Of a DNA stretch of 64,000 nt, positions 15,892 to 25,309 are shown piece after piece. The translations under genes and the position numbers were made by a program. The stretch comes from Ammoniphilus sp. CFH 90114 (GTDB lineage Bacteria; Bacillota; Bacilli; Aneurinibacillales; RAOX-1). The DNA is taken from NCBI RefSeq assembly GCF_004123195.1, contig NZ_SDLI01000001.1, positions 608,133 to 672,132 on the forward strand, written 5' to 3'. Below the pieces are notes generated by a model. That model made no database searches, was not told the origin of the DNA, and saw only the letters and a list, made by a program, of their open reading frames with translations. Numbering within the stretch: position 1 is the first letter of the stretch; each line of letters starts with the position of its first letter.

Positions 15892-17187
15892 ATGAAATTA
15901 GACTTATCTGAGAAACATATAGGATACTTGCTCGTCTTACCGGCTTTATTAATTATTATTGTAATAGCCATATGGCCCGTTGTGCGCTCCTTTTGGATAA
16001 GTCTTTATGATATCCGTCTGAATGATCCAACCAAAACAGAAATTCACTCTACTTACGGTATAGACCTGGAGCGTTACGTAGGAACAATGCCAACTTTGTT
16101 AAGAGCAATAGATCGAGAGATGAAGCAAGCAGAACCGGAAGGGGCAACAAGATTAGAATCTATTCGGGAAAATTTAGCCAATTTAGATCAGGTGATTCGA
16201 ACACAGGAGCAAGTTGCTAATCGATATGAAGAAGTGGATCAGTTATTATACGATTTTCGTCCTGTGCCTCAAGATTTAAAATATGCCTCCATTGATCTTG
16301 CGGTAACAGAAGAAATCAAAGCTTCACTAAAACAAATGGAAGCCGAACTAGTACAGGTTGGATCAGAAAATATATTAAGAAAGCCTAATGATGTAATAGG
16401 ATTAACGAGAGGTCTTCAGGCGGCAGTTATCTCCCCGAACTACGTAGGTTTTACCTATTATCGGCAATTCCTTACTGATCAGCGGACTTGGACGTCTTTG
16501 ACGAATACTTTATTTTTTACCCTCATATCCGTGTTCTTTGAATTGATTTTAGGTTTGTGGATTGCGTTATTAATAAATAAGTCCTTTAAAGGTAGAGGAT
16601 TAGTTCGTGCTGCTGTCCTCATTCCTTGGGCGATCCCTACTGTTATTTCAGCTTTAATGTGGAAATTCCTTTACGACGGACAAAACGGGGTGGTTGCTAA
16701 GTTTTTTGAAGCGATTGGTTTAATTCCTGACATGTCTGTTTTGCTTACGACAAAACTAGGAGCCTTATTCTCCGTCATTTTTGCAGATGTGTGGAAAACG
16801 ACTCCCTTCATGGCTTTGTTAATATTCGCTGGACTGCAGACCATTCCTGATTCACTTTATGAAGCAGCTTCCTTAGATGGGGCGAATAAGAGGCAGCAAT
16901 TTTTTACCATCACTTTACCCATGCTTAAATCGGCTATTCTTGTAGCTTTACTGTTCCGTACCTTAGATGCTTTCCGGGTGTTTGATCTTATCTACGTGTT
17001 AACAGGGGGAGGACCTGCTAATTCTACAGAAACGATTTCTATCTACGCCTATAAAACGATGTTTGCCCAGATGAACTTCGGAGCAGGTTCGGCTCTTTCC
17101 GTGCTTGTATTTCTTTGTGTAGCGGTAATAAGTATAGGATTTATCAAAATATTAGGTGCTGATATTCTAGCAGATGGAAGAAAATAG
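15892..17187 (+). CDS. ABC sugar transporter permease (MalF type) with large extracellular insertion
   Basis: 431 residues, longer than the usual 290-310. TM1 is about residues 12-32; then roughly 150 residues of soluble, helical, charged sequence (to about 185) precede TM2, recalling the large P2 loop of MalF. The remaining TMs include the ABC permease EAA loop, EAASLDGANKRQQFFTITLP. It partners the MalG-type permease downstream. No ATPase is encoded here, so a shared MsmX/UgpC-type ATPase is inferred. Confidence 0.9.
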   Translation: MKLDLSEKHIGYLLVLPALLIIIVIAIWPVVRSFWISLYDIRLNDPTKTEIHSTYGIDLERYVGTMPTLLRAIDREMKQAEPEGATRLESIRENLANLDQVIRTQEQVANRYEEVDQLLYDFRPVPQDLKYASIDLAVTEEIKASLKQMEAELVQVGSENILRKPNDVIGLTRGLQAAVISPNYVGFTYYRQFLTDQRTWTSLTNTLFFTLISVFFELILGLWIALLINKSFKGRGLVRAAVLIPWAIPTVISALMWKFLYDGQNGVVAKFFEAIGLIPDMSVLLTTKLGALFSVIFADVWKTTPFMALLIFAGLQTIPDSLYEAASLDGANKRQQFFTITLPMLKSAILVALLFRTLDAFRVFDLIYVLTGGGPANSTETISIYAYKTMFAQMNFGAGSALSVLVFLCVAVISIGFIKILGADILADGRK

Positions 17188-17207
17188 ATCCGGATTGGAG
17201 TGACATC

Positions 17208-18035
17208 ATGCAAAGGCAGGCTGGACCTACCTTCTATATTTTTCTTGTGGGATTCCTATTTGTGATTATGTTTCCGTTTCTTTGGCTGCTCATTGCATCA
17301 CTTAAGCCACCGGCTGAGCTATTCGGTGCCAATGCGTTCAATCCTATTATTCAAAATCCCACCTTTGATAATTATATACGTGTGTTTACGCAAAGACCGT
17401 TCGGGAGCTACTTATGGAACAGCTTTGCCGTGGCAACACTGACGACAGCATATAGCATTTTAGTTGCTTCTATCGCGGCTTATGCTATAGCCTGGCTTGA
17501 TTTTAGAGGGAAGGCGATTATATTAGGCATCGTTCTTGCTGTATCTATGTTTCCACAGATTGCAACAATCTCCCCGATCTTCTTATTTATGCAATCCGTG
17601 GGACTTACGAATAGTTGGCATGGGCTCATCATTCCTTACACGACTTTTGCTTTACCCTTAGCCATATGGAATCTAACCGTGTTCTTTAAGAAAATTCCTT
17701 ATGATCTTGCAGAAGCGGCTAAAGTGGACGGAGCGACAATTATGCAAACCTTATTTAAAGTGTTCTTTCCAATTGCACTTCCTGGGGTATTTACCACAGC
17801 TATCCTTGTATTCATTGCAGCGTGGAACGAGTTTCTATTTGCATTAACGATTAACACAGAAGAAAGTATGAAAACCGTTCCCGTTGGGATAGCAATGTTT
17901 CAGGGGCAGTTTACCATGCCTTGGGGAGAGATTTCTGCTGCCTCCATTGTTGTGACCATTCCTCTTATTATCATGGTGCTGGTGTTCCAAAAACGAATTA
18001 TATCTGGTCTAACATCAGGTGCTGTCAAAGAATAG
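17208..18035 (+). CDS. ABC sugar transporter permease (MalG type)
   Basis: 275 residues, six TM segments. N-terminal hydrophobic segment FYIFLVGFLFVIMFPFLWLL, ending in the family's usual SLKPP motif. EAA loop DLAEAAKVDGATIMQTLFKV near residue 170. Third gene of the importer, 20 bases after the MalF-type gene. Together they would bring an oligosaccharide such as trehalose, maltose or a related sugar into the cell; substrate not determinable. Confidence 0.92.
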   Translation: MQRQAGPTFYIFLVGFLFVIMFPFLWLLIASLKPPAELFGANAFNPIIQNPTFDNYIRVFTQRPFGSYLWNSFAVATLTTAYSILVASIAAYAIAWLDFRGKAIILGIVLAVSMFPQIATISPIFLFMQSVGLTNSWHGLIIPYTTFALPLAIWNLTVFFKKIPYDLAEAAKVDGATIMQTLFKVFFPIALPGVFTTAILVFIAAWNEFLFALTINTEESMKTVPVGIAMFQGQFTMPWGEISAASIVVTIPLIIMVLVFQKRIISGLTSGAVKE

Positions 18036-18146
18036 GAAAAGGATTGTCGCTAAAAAATTATCAATTGTATTAACATAGATTATGTAGTATAAATATACAT
18101 TATAGTACTTTATTAGATTTACGCCGTGTGAGGGGAGAATTATTTG

Positions 18147-19361
18147 ATGTCTACGTTTCGCGTCATTGAGGGGAATATTGCAAAACCAAAGGGGTTTAAA
18201 GCAACAGGTATTTACAGCGGTATAAAGAAAGTAGAGAAACACGACTTAGGAATCTTAATCAGTGAGGTCCCAGCGTATGCAGCTGGAGCATATACAACGA
18301 ATCTATTTCAAGCAGCCCCACTAGTGGTAACGAAAGAAAGTATTGGGCAGCAAGGAAAACTACAGGCTATCATTGTCAACAGTGGTAATGCTAATGCATG
18401 TACGGGGGAAAGAGGGTTAGACGATGCCCGCAGTATGCAGCAAGCTGTTGCTAATGCCTTCTCCATTGCTCCTGAGCATGTAGGTGTAGCTTCTACGGGT
18501 GTTATTGGTGAGTATTTGCCTATGTCTAAAGTAATTCAAGGGATAGAAAATTTGCCTGCAAGCCTATCAAGCGAGAGTGGTCCATTCTTTTCTCAAGCCA
18601 TCCTTACTACAGACTTGGTAGAGAAGACGGTTTGTGTTGAATTGGAGATCGGCGGAACCCTTGTCACGATGGCAGGAACGGCAAAAGGATCCGGAATGAT
18701 TCATCCTAATATGGCAACGATGTTAGCTTTTATTGCTACGGACGCTAAGGTAGATCAAGCCTTTTTACAGGCCTCGTTGAAGAAAGCCACAGATGAAACC
18801 TTTAATATGATTACAGTGGATGGCGATACTAGCACCAATGATATGGTTCTAGTAATGGCCAATGGATTGAGCGGGAATGAAGAACTAAGCGAAACTCATC
18901 CTGAAGCAGAGGACTTCTATCAGGCTCTCTGTTACTGTATGAGGGAACTAGCGAAGAAGATTGCCCGAGACGGAGAAGGGGCGACGAAGCTACTGGAGGT
19001 TGAAGTGAAAGGTGGACCATCTAAAGCAACAGCTAGTCAAGTAGCTAAGACGGTTATCAGTTCTAACCTTGTAAAGACAGCAATCTACGGTGCTGATGCC
19101 AACTGGGGACGGATTCTCTGTGCCGTTGGATACAGTGGGGCGGACATTTCGCCAGATAAGATTGATGTTTTTCTTGGCGATATCCAAGTAGTTGAGTCTA
19201 GTTTCCCTATACCATTTAGCGAGGAAGACGCGAGGGAGTACTTACTTCAGGAGAATGTAAAGGTCGTCGTAGATCTACATATGGGGTCAGAGAAAGCAAC
19301 AGCATGGGGCTGCGATTTAACTTACGATTATATCCGAATTAATGCAAGCTATAGATCATAA
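18147..19361 (+). CDS. argJ: Bifunctional ornithine acetyltransferase / N-acetylglutamate synthase
   Basis: 404 residues, full length. The self-cleavage site is intact: KGSGMIHPNMATMLAF, cleaved between Ala and the catalytic Thr. Other motifs: VNSGNANACTG and the C-terminal DLTYDYIRINASYRS. ArgJ recycles the acetyl group in arginine synthesis. The ATG preceded by GAGGGGAG is used rather than the adjacent TTG. It stands alone: argC, argB, argD are not next to it, unlike most Bacilli. An AT-rich inverted repeat ATGTA-N9-TACAT (18082-18100) upstream could be an ArgR site, but this is weak. Confidence 0.95.
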   Translation: MSTFRVIEGNIAKPKGFKATGIYSGIKKVEKHDLGILISEVPAYAAGAYTTNLFQAAPLVVTKESIGQQGKLQAIIVNSGNANACTGERGLDDARSMQQAVANAFSIAPEHVGVASTGVIGEYLPMSKVIQGIENLPASLSSESGPFFSQAILTTDLVEKTVCVELEIGGTLVTMAGTAKGSGMIHPNMATMLAFIATDAKVDQAFLQASLKKATDETFNMITVDGDTSTNDMVLVMANGLSGNEELSETHPEAEDFYQALCYCMRELAKKIARDGEGATKLLEVEVKGGPSKATASQVAKTVISSNLVKTAIYGADANWGRILCAVGYSGADISPDKIDVFLGDIQVVESSFPIPFSEEDAREYLLQENVKVVVDLHMGSEKATAWGCDLTYDYIRINASYRS

Positions 19362-19370
19362 ATAATCAGG

Positions 19371-19415
19371 AAAGGTCTCTTAAGCGAAGTGTTCGTTTGA
19401 GGGACCTTTCTTTTA
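19371..19415 (+). terminator. Intrinsic terminator of argJ
   Basis: Long imperfect stem AAAGGTCtCTtAAGCGAA/TTCGTTTgAGgGACCTTT followed by CTTTTATT. Confidence 0.85.
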
Positions 19416-19490
19416 TTCGGGTAGTTTGGAGGTTAACATTGTTTTCTTGTAGAATATAGTAATAAAGAAGAAAATCCACGGGGGTGCGGC

Positions 19491-20225
19491 ATGACTCGTT
19501 GGCGGTTAATTGCCTTAGACATGGACGGAACGCTATTGGGTAAGGATGGTACCATCTCCAAGGAGAATAAGAAATGGATTCAGTATGCTCGAGAGTCAGG
19601 AACGGAGGTTACGATTGCCACCGGTCGACCAACCCGCATGATACGCTTCTATCTAGAATCTTTAAACCTTCAAGCTCCATTTGTGGTTGCGAATGGCAGT
19701 GAAGTTTGGACCGTTGGCGGAACGTTGTTAGAGCGCCACACGTTAAGTCACAAACATGTTTCCTTTTTATACAGCCTAGCGATCAAGTACGGAACACACT
19801 TTTGGTCTTCTGTTGTAGATGAAGTATTTAAACCGGGGACCTTCCCTAAGGAAATAGAAAAATACGAATGGCTTAAATTTGGATTCAAGAATGAAGATCC
19901 AGAGCTTATGGCATATTTGTGGAACCGGTTAGAAGAGTATGGAGGCTTAGAAATTTCGAGCTCTGATCCGTCAAATATTGAGGTTAACCCTAAAGGGATT
20001 TCGAAGGCAACAGGTTTACAACGAGTCTGTGATCACTTAGGGATATCATCAGAAGAAGTCGTAGCCATAGGGGATGGGCTCAATGACGTAGCGATGTTTC
20101 GCTGGGCCGGATTAAGTATCGCAATGGCGAACGCACCAACAGAGGTTCAAGCTGTCGCAGATCGAATCACCGCTCATCATTCGGAGGATGGAGTAGCACA
20201 AGCGATCCAGACGTTAATAAATTAG
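19491..20225 (+). CDS. HAD-superfamily Cof-type sugar/nucleotide phosphatase
   Basis: 244 residues. HAD motif I is DMDGTLL (nucleophile Asp and general acid Asp), motif II ATGRP with T, motif III Lys in KGISKATGL, motif IV GDGLNDVAMF. A type IIB (Cof) cap lies between about 80 and 180. Such enzymes dephosphorylate small metabolites; the substrate is not predictable. Monocistronic. Confidence 0.9.
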   Translation: MTRWRLIALDMDGTLLGKDGTISKENKKWIQYARESGTEVTIATGRPTRMIRFYLESLNLQAPFVVANGSEVWTVGGTLLERHTLSHKHVSFLYSLAIKYGTHFWSSVVDEVFKPGTFPKEIEKYEWLKFGFKNEDPELMAYLWNRLEEYGGLEISSSDPSNIEVNPKGISKATGLQRVCDHLGISSEEVVAIGDGLNDVAMFRWAGLSIAMANAPTEVQAVADRITAHHSEDGVAQAIQTLIN

Positions 20226-20345
20226 AACCCTCCCCCCATAAAGGAAGTCAGGTATCCGAATGATATAAATGTAACCAGATCCCACCACATGTGAGATCCT
20301 TATACCTTAATTTATACAGGGTGACTCAAAAGTTGACTTAAGCTC

Positions 20346-20370
20346 GGCTTTGAGGAAGCCCTCTTTTTTT
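20346..20370 (+). terminator. Intrinsic terminator
   Basis: Short stem GGCTT/AAGCC followed by CTCTTTTTTT, 120 bases after the HAD gene. The 235-base gap around it shows nothing else convincing. Confidence 0.6.
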
Positions 20371-20460
20371 GGGAAAGCATTAGGTAATACTAATTAAGAA
20401 GAAGACTAGGGTATAATAGACACTTCAGTCTTATTGTTAATCGTTTGACTTGGGAGTGAT

Positions 20461-21345
20461 ATGATTTTGGATACGATTCGTGATCGGTTGTCACATACAG
20501 TTAAAGAACTATTAGATCAGATAGATAGTCAGAATCCTTCGGATCATGACTATTTAATAGGGGCAGGTGGCTATGTTCCGCCGGATGCCGATCTGTTAGA
20601 GGATGCGGTGACTGCCCTTGCCATGGGAAAAAATATTCTCTTAAAAGGACCGACTGGTGCAGGTAAAACAAAATTTGCAGAGACCTTGTCTTATCTTTTT
20701 AAAAAGCCTTTGCATATGGTCAATTGTTCAGTTGATTTAGATGCAGAAAGCTTAGTAGGTGGGAGGTATATTGATTATAAAGAGAACCGGCAAGTGATTG
20801 AATTTTCTCCAGGTCCTGTGATAAAGGCTATGGAGCACGGTCATTTCTTATATATTGATGAAGTAAATATGGCAAAGCCTGAGACCCTTCCCCTCATTAA
20901 TGGCGTGTTGGATTACCGCAGGATGATTACTAATCCGTATACGGGCGATGTAGTAAAAGCGAAGAGCGGATTCGGAGTTATTGCCGCGATCAATGAGGGT
21001 TACATTGGAACCGTACCACTGAACGAGGCACTCATGAACCGTTTTATCGTAATTGATGTTCCTTATCTTAGAGGTGAGGAGTTAAGAACTCTCATTCGTA
21101 CAAACAGCTTGCTTAAAGATGAGTCCATTATTCGTTTATATGTTCAATTATCGGAGGATTTAATCCTTGCGGCTAGTCAAGGGAAGGTATCAGAAGAAGC
21201 AGCTTCCATTCGAGCCCTTTTAGACGCTTGTGATTTGAGTACAGTTATTCCACCACTTCGTGCAGTAAAGAGAGCCATTGCCGACAAGATGGAAGAGGAA
21301 AAAGAAAGAGAGTTTATTCAGAACCTTGCCGAAACCTTGTTTTAA
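20461..21345 (+). CDS. yojN: MoxR-family AAA+ ATPase (YojN/NorQ-like)
   Basis: 294 residues. Walker A GPTGAGKTKFAE near residue 64, Walker B FLYIDEVNMAKPETLP, and sensor-type NEALMNRF. MoxR ATPases work with a VWA-domain partner to activate or remodel a target, and the next gene is such a partner. Bacillus subtilis has the same pair as YojN/YojO, annotated by similarity to the nitric-oxide-reductase activators NorQ/NorD. No nitric oxide reductase is in this window. Confidence 0.88.
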   Translation: MILDTIRDRLSHTVKELLDQIDSQNPSDHDYLIGAGGYVPPDADLLEDAVTALAMGKNILLKGPTGAGKTKFAETLSYLFKKPLHMVNCSVDLDAESLVGGRYIDYKENRQVIEFSPGPVIKAMEHGHFLYIDEVNMAKPETLPLINGVLDYRRMITNPYTGDVVKAKSGFGVIAAINEGYIGTVPLNEALMNRFIVIDVPYLRGEELRTLIRTNSLLKDESIIRLYVQLSEDLILAASQGKVSEEAASIRALLDACDLSTVIPPLRAVKRAIADKMEEEKEREFIQNLAETLF

Positions 21346-21363
21346 ACAAAGGGTGACGAAAAA

Positions 21364-23283
21364 ATGAAATATATTGTTTTTAATAATAAAAAAGTAGATA
21401 CAGGGTTGTTTATGCAGCTGCAGGATTTGGCCGGTGTGCTGACAGGATTTCCAGAATTAAAGTTTAAATTTGATTACGGCCATTATCTTGATTTAGAAAA
21501 TAAAGTGATGACAGCAAGCCACTTCTGGGATAACCTTCTGCCGTTGGAGAGAGAAGCGGGGTATAAAACAGATATTTATCTCCGAGCAATAGGGACTGTA
21601 AAATATACAGATGCAAGAGAAGTGTATCGATATGTAAGACAAATAGAAGAGTACCGGTTAAATAAATTTGCCATTCAGGTATTTACGCTTTTAGAAGATA
21701 TGCGCCTAGAAGAAATCTGTAAAAAGAAAAGACCCGGTACCTCAAAATGGTTTCAGATTCGTAAGAAAGAATACCAGAAGTACTTTGAAAGTCAATTAAC
21801 GGTAAACCTTAGTCGTGGATACCACTTAGATGCGATGTTTTGCCTTATTTATCTAACTCTTCAGGCCGATTCGCCGGATCCATATTTTGCAGATATAAGC
21901 AACCGACAGCAGATGGAGCTGGAGGGCATTAAGCCTACCCTATATGAATCCTTTGAATCAAGAAGGACTCAGGAGGTGTCCCGAATTGCTGAACGCATTG
22001 TTGCAAGTTTATCTGATCTGACCAACAAGGATAGTTTGAATGAGTATTTTATTCTCCCTTTCCTTCAATCTCAGCTTAAAGAGGAAGGCATCTCCTTTGA
22101 TGACTTGAAGCGCCAGAGTAAGCTGAAAAACAATAATCAAGATGATCATCACAGAGATTCAGAAGAAGCGAAGCAGGAGAAAATGCCAAAATGGCATGGA
22201 GAAACTAAGGAAGGCGAGCAGTCTCGAGCTTTTTTACAGTTTGATTTGGAAAGTGGAACTCAAACGGAAATGCTAGGAAATGCGATAAGAGGGACGGAAG
22301 ATGGAGACCAAGCGATGGGGACAGTCCAAGGGAAAACAAGAGCTAGCGACAAGAAAAACTATAACCAGATGGAGGCGGAATTAAATAAGATAGATAATCC
22401 TGCAATGGGGGGAAGGGCCTCTTACGGGGAAGAGAATAGAGATGCTGTGCTTATCTTGAAAGAGGCCACAACACCGAGTATAGACGATGAACAATTGTAT
22501 CAAGCGTATCTCTTCGATGTTGAGACGTATATTCGAAAGTTATCGAAGACCATTGAAAATACACTTGAGCATAAGCGAAGTCAACCAAGACAAGGATTAG
22601 CTTATGGGCGTTTATCCAAAAACCTCCTTCCTATCGTTCTAGATGATTTTCCTAAGGTCTTCTATAAAAAAGACCATCAGTCAAAAGAAATCGATGCCGT
22701 CTTTACCTTATTAGTCGATTGTTCTGCCTCCATGCATAACAAGATGGAAGAAACGAAACGGGGTATTACCTTATTCCATGAAGTATTAAAGAAGTTGAAT
22801 ATTCCTCATACCATTGCAGGATTCTGGGAAGACGCCAACCGAGTTAAGGAAGGATATCAGCCGAATTATTATCATTTGATTAAAGATTTTCACCAATCCA
22901 TTTATAATAGAAGCGGAGCAGAAATCATGCAACTAGAACCTCAAGAGGATAATCGAGACGGTTTTAGTATCCGAGTGGCTGCACAGGAATTGAAAAGAAG
23001 GAGAGAGAAAAATAAATTCTTGCTTATCTTTTCAGACGGAGAACCTGCTGCTGCCAAGTACGACCAAAACGGAATCATCGATACAAAAGAAGCCGTGATA
23101 CAAACCCGTAGGCAAGGCATAGAAGTTCTAGGCATGTTTTTATCTAACGGAGAGATTTCTGAAGAAGAAGAGAAAACTATGCAAAATATTTATGATAAAG
23201 AATATATCATGGTGCCAACAGTTGAGGAATTACCTGAACAATTTGCCCCCATCTTAAAAAAATTACTTCTAAAGAGTATCTAA
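21364..23283 (+). CDS. yojO: VWA-domain protein partner of the MoxR ATPase (YojO/NorD-like)
   Basis: 639 residues. The N-terminal half is helical and charged, with a low-complexity linker near 250-360. The C-terminal von Willebrand A domain has the MIDAS motif DCSAS (near residue 451) plus the later ...FSDGEPAA segment (the usual LTDGxP). It starts 18 bases after the ATPase gene, so they are cotranscribed; the pair probably acts as a metal-insertion or complex-remodelling chaperone. Confidence 0.88.
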   Translation: MKYIVFNNKKVDTGLFMQLQDLAGVLTGFPELKFKFDYGHYLDLENKVMTASHFWDNLLPLEREAGYKTDIYLRAIGTVKYTDAREVYRYVRQIEEYRLNKFAIQVFTLLEDMRLEEICKKKRPGTSKWFQIRKKEYQKYFESQLTVNLSRGYHLDAMFCLIYLTLQADSPDPYFADISNRQQMELEGIKPTLYESFESRRTQEVSRIAERIVASLSDLTNKDSLNEYFILPFLQSQLKEEGISFDDLKRQSKLKNNNQDDHHRDSEEAKQEKMPKWHGETKEGEQSRAFLQFDLESGTQTEMLGNAIRGTEDGDQAMGTVQGKTRASDKKNYNQMEAELNKIDNPAMGGRASYGEENRDAVLILKEATTPSIDDEQLYQAYLFDVETYIRKLSKTIENTLEHKRSQPRQGLAYGRLSKNLLPIVLDDFPKVFYKKDHQSKEIDAVFTLLVDCSASMHNKMEETKRGITLFHEVLKKLNIPHTIAGFWEDANRVKEGYQPNYYHLIKDFHQSIYNRSGAEIMQLEPQEDNRDGFSIRVAAQELKRRREKNKFLLIFSDGEPAAAKYDQNGIIDTKEAVIQTRRQGIEVLGMFLSNGEISEEEEKTMQNIYDKEYIMVPTVEELPEQFAPILKKLLLKSI

Positions 23284-23367
23284 AAGATAAGGTACCGGCG
23301 TATCGACAATCCTTACGATTGGACTATAATAGAAAAGAAAGAGCAAGGGAGGGACTTATTCGTCACG

Positions 23368-24300
23368 ATGCGTCGTAAACGCTTCTCAAACATGGATGAA
23401 ACACCAAATAAACGGACATGGGATCACTTTGTTCGGTGGCAAAAATCCAGAAGATCGGTAAGTAAGGATTATTCCTTTGTCATTCCTAATGAGCCACAGC
23501 CGAATATTGATTATTTACAAGCCAATCGAACAGATAATACGATGGTATGGATTGGTCATGCCACTTTTTTGGTTCAGATGGGTGGAATGAATATCGTAAC
23601 AGACCCTGTTTGGGCGAACCGTATGGCGATGGCCGGACGGCTTACTCCGCCGGGGATAGGATTATCGGAGATGCCAGAGATTGATCTTGTTCTAATCTCC
23701 CACAGCCATTATGATCATCTTCACTTTAAGTCTATTCGAGGATTGCGAGGGAACCCTTCCTTCTTAGTTCCAGAGGGGCTCGGGGTGAAATTCTTATATA
23801 AAGGATTCAATCGAGTAGAAGAGTTTACCTGGTGGGATACAAAGAAAATAAATAATATTGAGATCTCGTTTGTTCCTGCTCAGCATTGGTCTAAACGGAC
23901 CCCTTGGGATACGAATGCGTCTCATTGGGGCGGATGGGTAATAAAGGACTTAAGCAAGAAAGAAACGATTTATTTTGCAGGGGATAGTGGATATTTTCCT
24001 GGCTTTAGAGAAATTGGGAAGCGATTTGATGTGGATTTCTGTTTGATGCCAATTGGAGCCTATGAGCCGGAATGGTTTATGGGGATGCAGCATGTATCTC
24101 CTGAAGAAGCTGTTCAAGCTTTTCTTGATCTGAAGGGAACGACCTTCATCCCCATGCATTACAGCACATTTCGTTTGGCGGACGATACGCCTTGGGAAGC
24201 CATGGTCCGTTTGCAGACGGAATGGAAACGCAGAGGACTAGAAAAGAATCAATTAGCGATTCTTAAACTTGGAGAGATATTAAAGATAAGCAGCGCCTGA
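23368..24300 (+). CDS. Metallo-beta-lactamase-fold hydrolase (NAPE-PLD/UlaG-like)
   Basis: 310 residues. Metal-binding motif SHSHYDHLHF, with further ligands in PAQHWSKRTPWD, YFAGDSGYF and PMHYSTF. N-terminal part VWIGHATFLVQMGGMNIVTDP is typical of the NAPE-hydrolysing phospholipase D-like branch. GGGAGGGA lies rather far (about 14 bases) from this ATG, so the start is a little uncertain. Substrate unknown; neighbours give no clue. Confidence 0.88.
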   Translation: MRRKRFSNMDETPNKRTWDHFVRWQKSRRSVSKDYSFVIPNEPQPNIDYLQANRTDNTMVWIGHATFLVQMGGMNIVTDPVWANRMAMAGRLTPPGIGLSEMPEIDLVLISHSHYDHLHFKSIRGLRGNPSFLVPEGLGVKFLYKGFNRVEEFTWWDTKKINNIEISFVPAQHWSKRTPWDTNASHWGGWVIKDLSKKETIYFAGDSGYFPGFREIGKRFDVDFCLMPIGAYEPEWFMGMQHVSPEEAVQAFLDLKGTTFIPMHYSTFRLADDTPWEAMVRLQTEWKRRGLEKNQLAILKLGEILKISSA

Positions 24301-24326
24301 GCAAGGAGAGGAGTGTTCTAGCCCCT

Positions 24327-24896
24327 ATGAAGAATGATTATGAGATATGTGGGACAGGTACGATCATCTTTGTTCGATACAAGGTATATTACCTGCAAGT
24401 TTGGATTGATACGAACGACTTAGAGAAGGTCCAATCCTTTCCAGGTACCTGGTTCGCAGGTTTTGATGATTCTGGAAGGCGATACTATATCCATGGAAAA
24501 GACCGACGAGGCGGAGTCAACAAGACCATCTTACTCCATCGTTTTATTATGGATTGTCCAGAAGGAATGGTTGTTGACCATATTGATCGGAACTCTCTTA
24601 ATAATAAAAGGGAGAATTTAAGAATTGTTTCTCCCGGTGAAAACATGCAAAATAGAAAAATACACAGAAATAATACAAGTGGAGTTAGAGGGGTTTCTTG
24701 GTATAAGAAAACCGGACAATGGCGGGTACAGATTTCTTTAAACGGAAAGATGAAGAATCTAGGCTTGTTCGATCACTTTGACGATGCCGTTTCCATCGCC
24801 AAGGCTGCTTATGAAGATCACATGCCCTATTATGAAGACAGTGACGAAGAAAAATACGAGAAGAGTCCTACTCTTTTTGACTATACGTATAAATAA
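24327..24896 (+). CDS. Free-standing HNH-AP2 endonuclease (homing-type)
   Basis: 189 residues. HNH core from about 69: LLHRFIMDCPEGMVVDHIDR, then NNKRENLRIVSPGENMQNR. It is followed by an AP2-type DNA-binding segment GVRGVSWYKKTGQWRVQISL...KNLGLFDHFDDAVSIAKAAY. This two-domain layout is typical of mobile homing endonucleases of phages and introns. Here no intron or prophage is visible around it. It sits 26 bases after the metallohydrolase gene and ends in a bidirectional terminator. Confidence 0.88.
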   Translation: MKNDYEICGTGTIIFVRYKVYYLQVWIDTNDLEKVQSFPGTWFAGFDDSGRRYYIHGKDRRGGVNKTILLHRFIMDCPEGMVVDHIDRNSLNNKRENLRIVSPGENMQNRKIHRNNTSGVRGVSWYKKTGQWRVQISLNGKMKNLGLFDHFDDAVSIAKAAYEDHMPYYEDSDEEKYEKSPTLFDYTYK

Positions 24897-24920
24897 CCCA
24901 GAGGGGATTCCTCTGGGTTA
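24894..24920. terminator. Bidirectional terminator-like hairpin
   Basis: 11-bp perfect stem TAACCCAGAGG/CCTCTGGGTTA overlapping the stop codons of two convergent genes. Confidence 0.65.
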
Positions 24921-25238
24921 CTTGTATTCTCGAGTTTTCGAGAAATATTCTTTAATGGTGTTGATCTGCTCTTCTGTAAGAGATTGGAGGCTTCCCTCCT
25001 CTATACGAGTAAATATAGCTGTACCATACACCCAGTCATGTGAACCATCAGTTTCAATGGTAAAGTTGTGTGGCTTCAAGCCACGTACTTCTTCATTGAC
25101 AAGAATGCTAATTCCTTCTAGTTGGTCATCGAAGGCGACTTCGAACTCGCCCTCCAGCTTTTCTTCTAATTCTTCAATCGCGTTGATATGATAAATGGTC
25201 GGCGGCTGCTCCGGTTGTTTTAAGACAATTGTAATCAT
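24918..25238 (-). CDS. Small acidic protein, unknown
   Basis: 106 residues, acidic, mixed alpha/beta, no Cys, no signal. AGAGGGGGATGAGAG precedes the ATG. First line ITIVLKQPEQPPTIYHINAI is beta-rich. The next two minus-strand genes are of similar size and character, suggesting a set of lineage-specific small proteins; family not recognised. Confidence 0.6.
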   Translation of the reverse strand: MITIVLKQPEQPPTIYHINAIEELEEKLEGEFEVAFDDQLEGISILVNEEVRGLKPHNFTIETDGSHDWVYGTAIFTRIEEGSLQSLTEEQINTIKEYFSKTREYK

Positions 25239-25309
25239 CTCTCATCCCCCTCTTTTAGTCATTTTTATTGTACATAAGAAAAAGGGTGAAAGCGAGAGGG
25301 GAAGTGAAA

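Noticed and set aside
18082-18100. ArgR operator before argJ (ATGTA-N9-TACAT)
   Set aside because: Only a short AT-rich inverted repeat in an AT-rich region; match to an ARG box is too weak to list as a site.
20318-20345. Sequence GGGTGACTCAAAAGTTGACTT resembling an IS terminal repeat
   Set aside because: No partner inverted repeat, transposase fragment or target duplication was found nearby.
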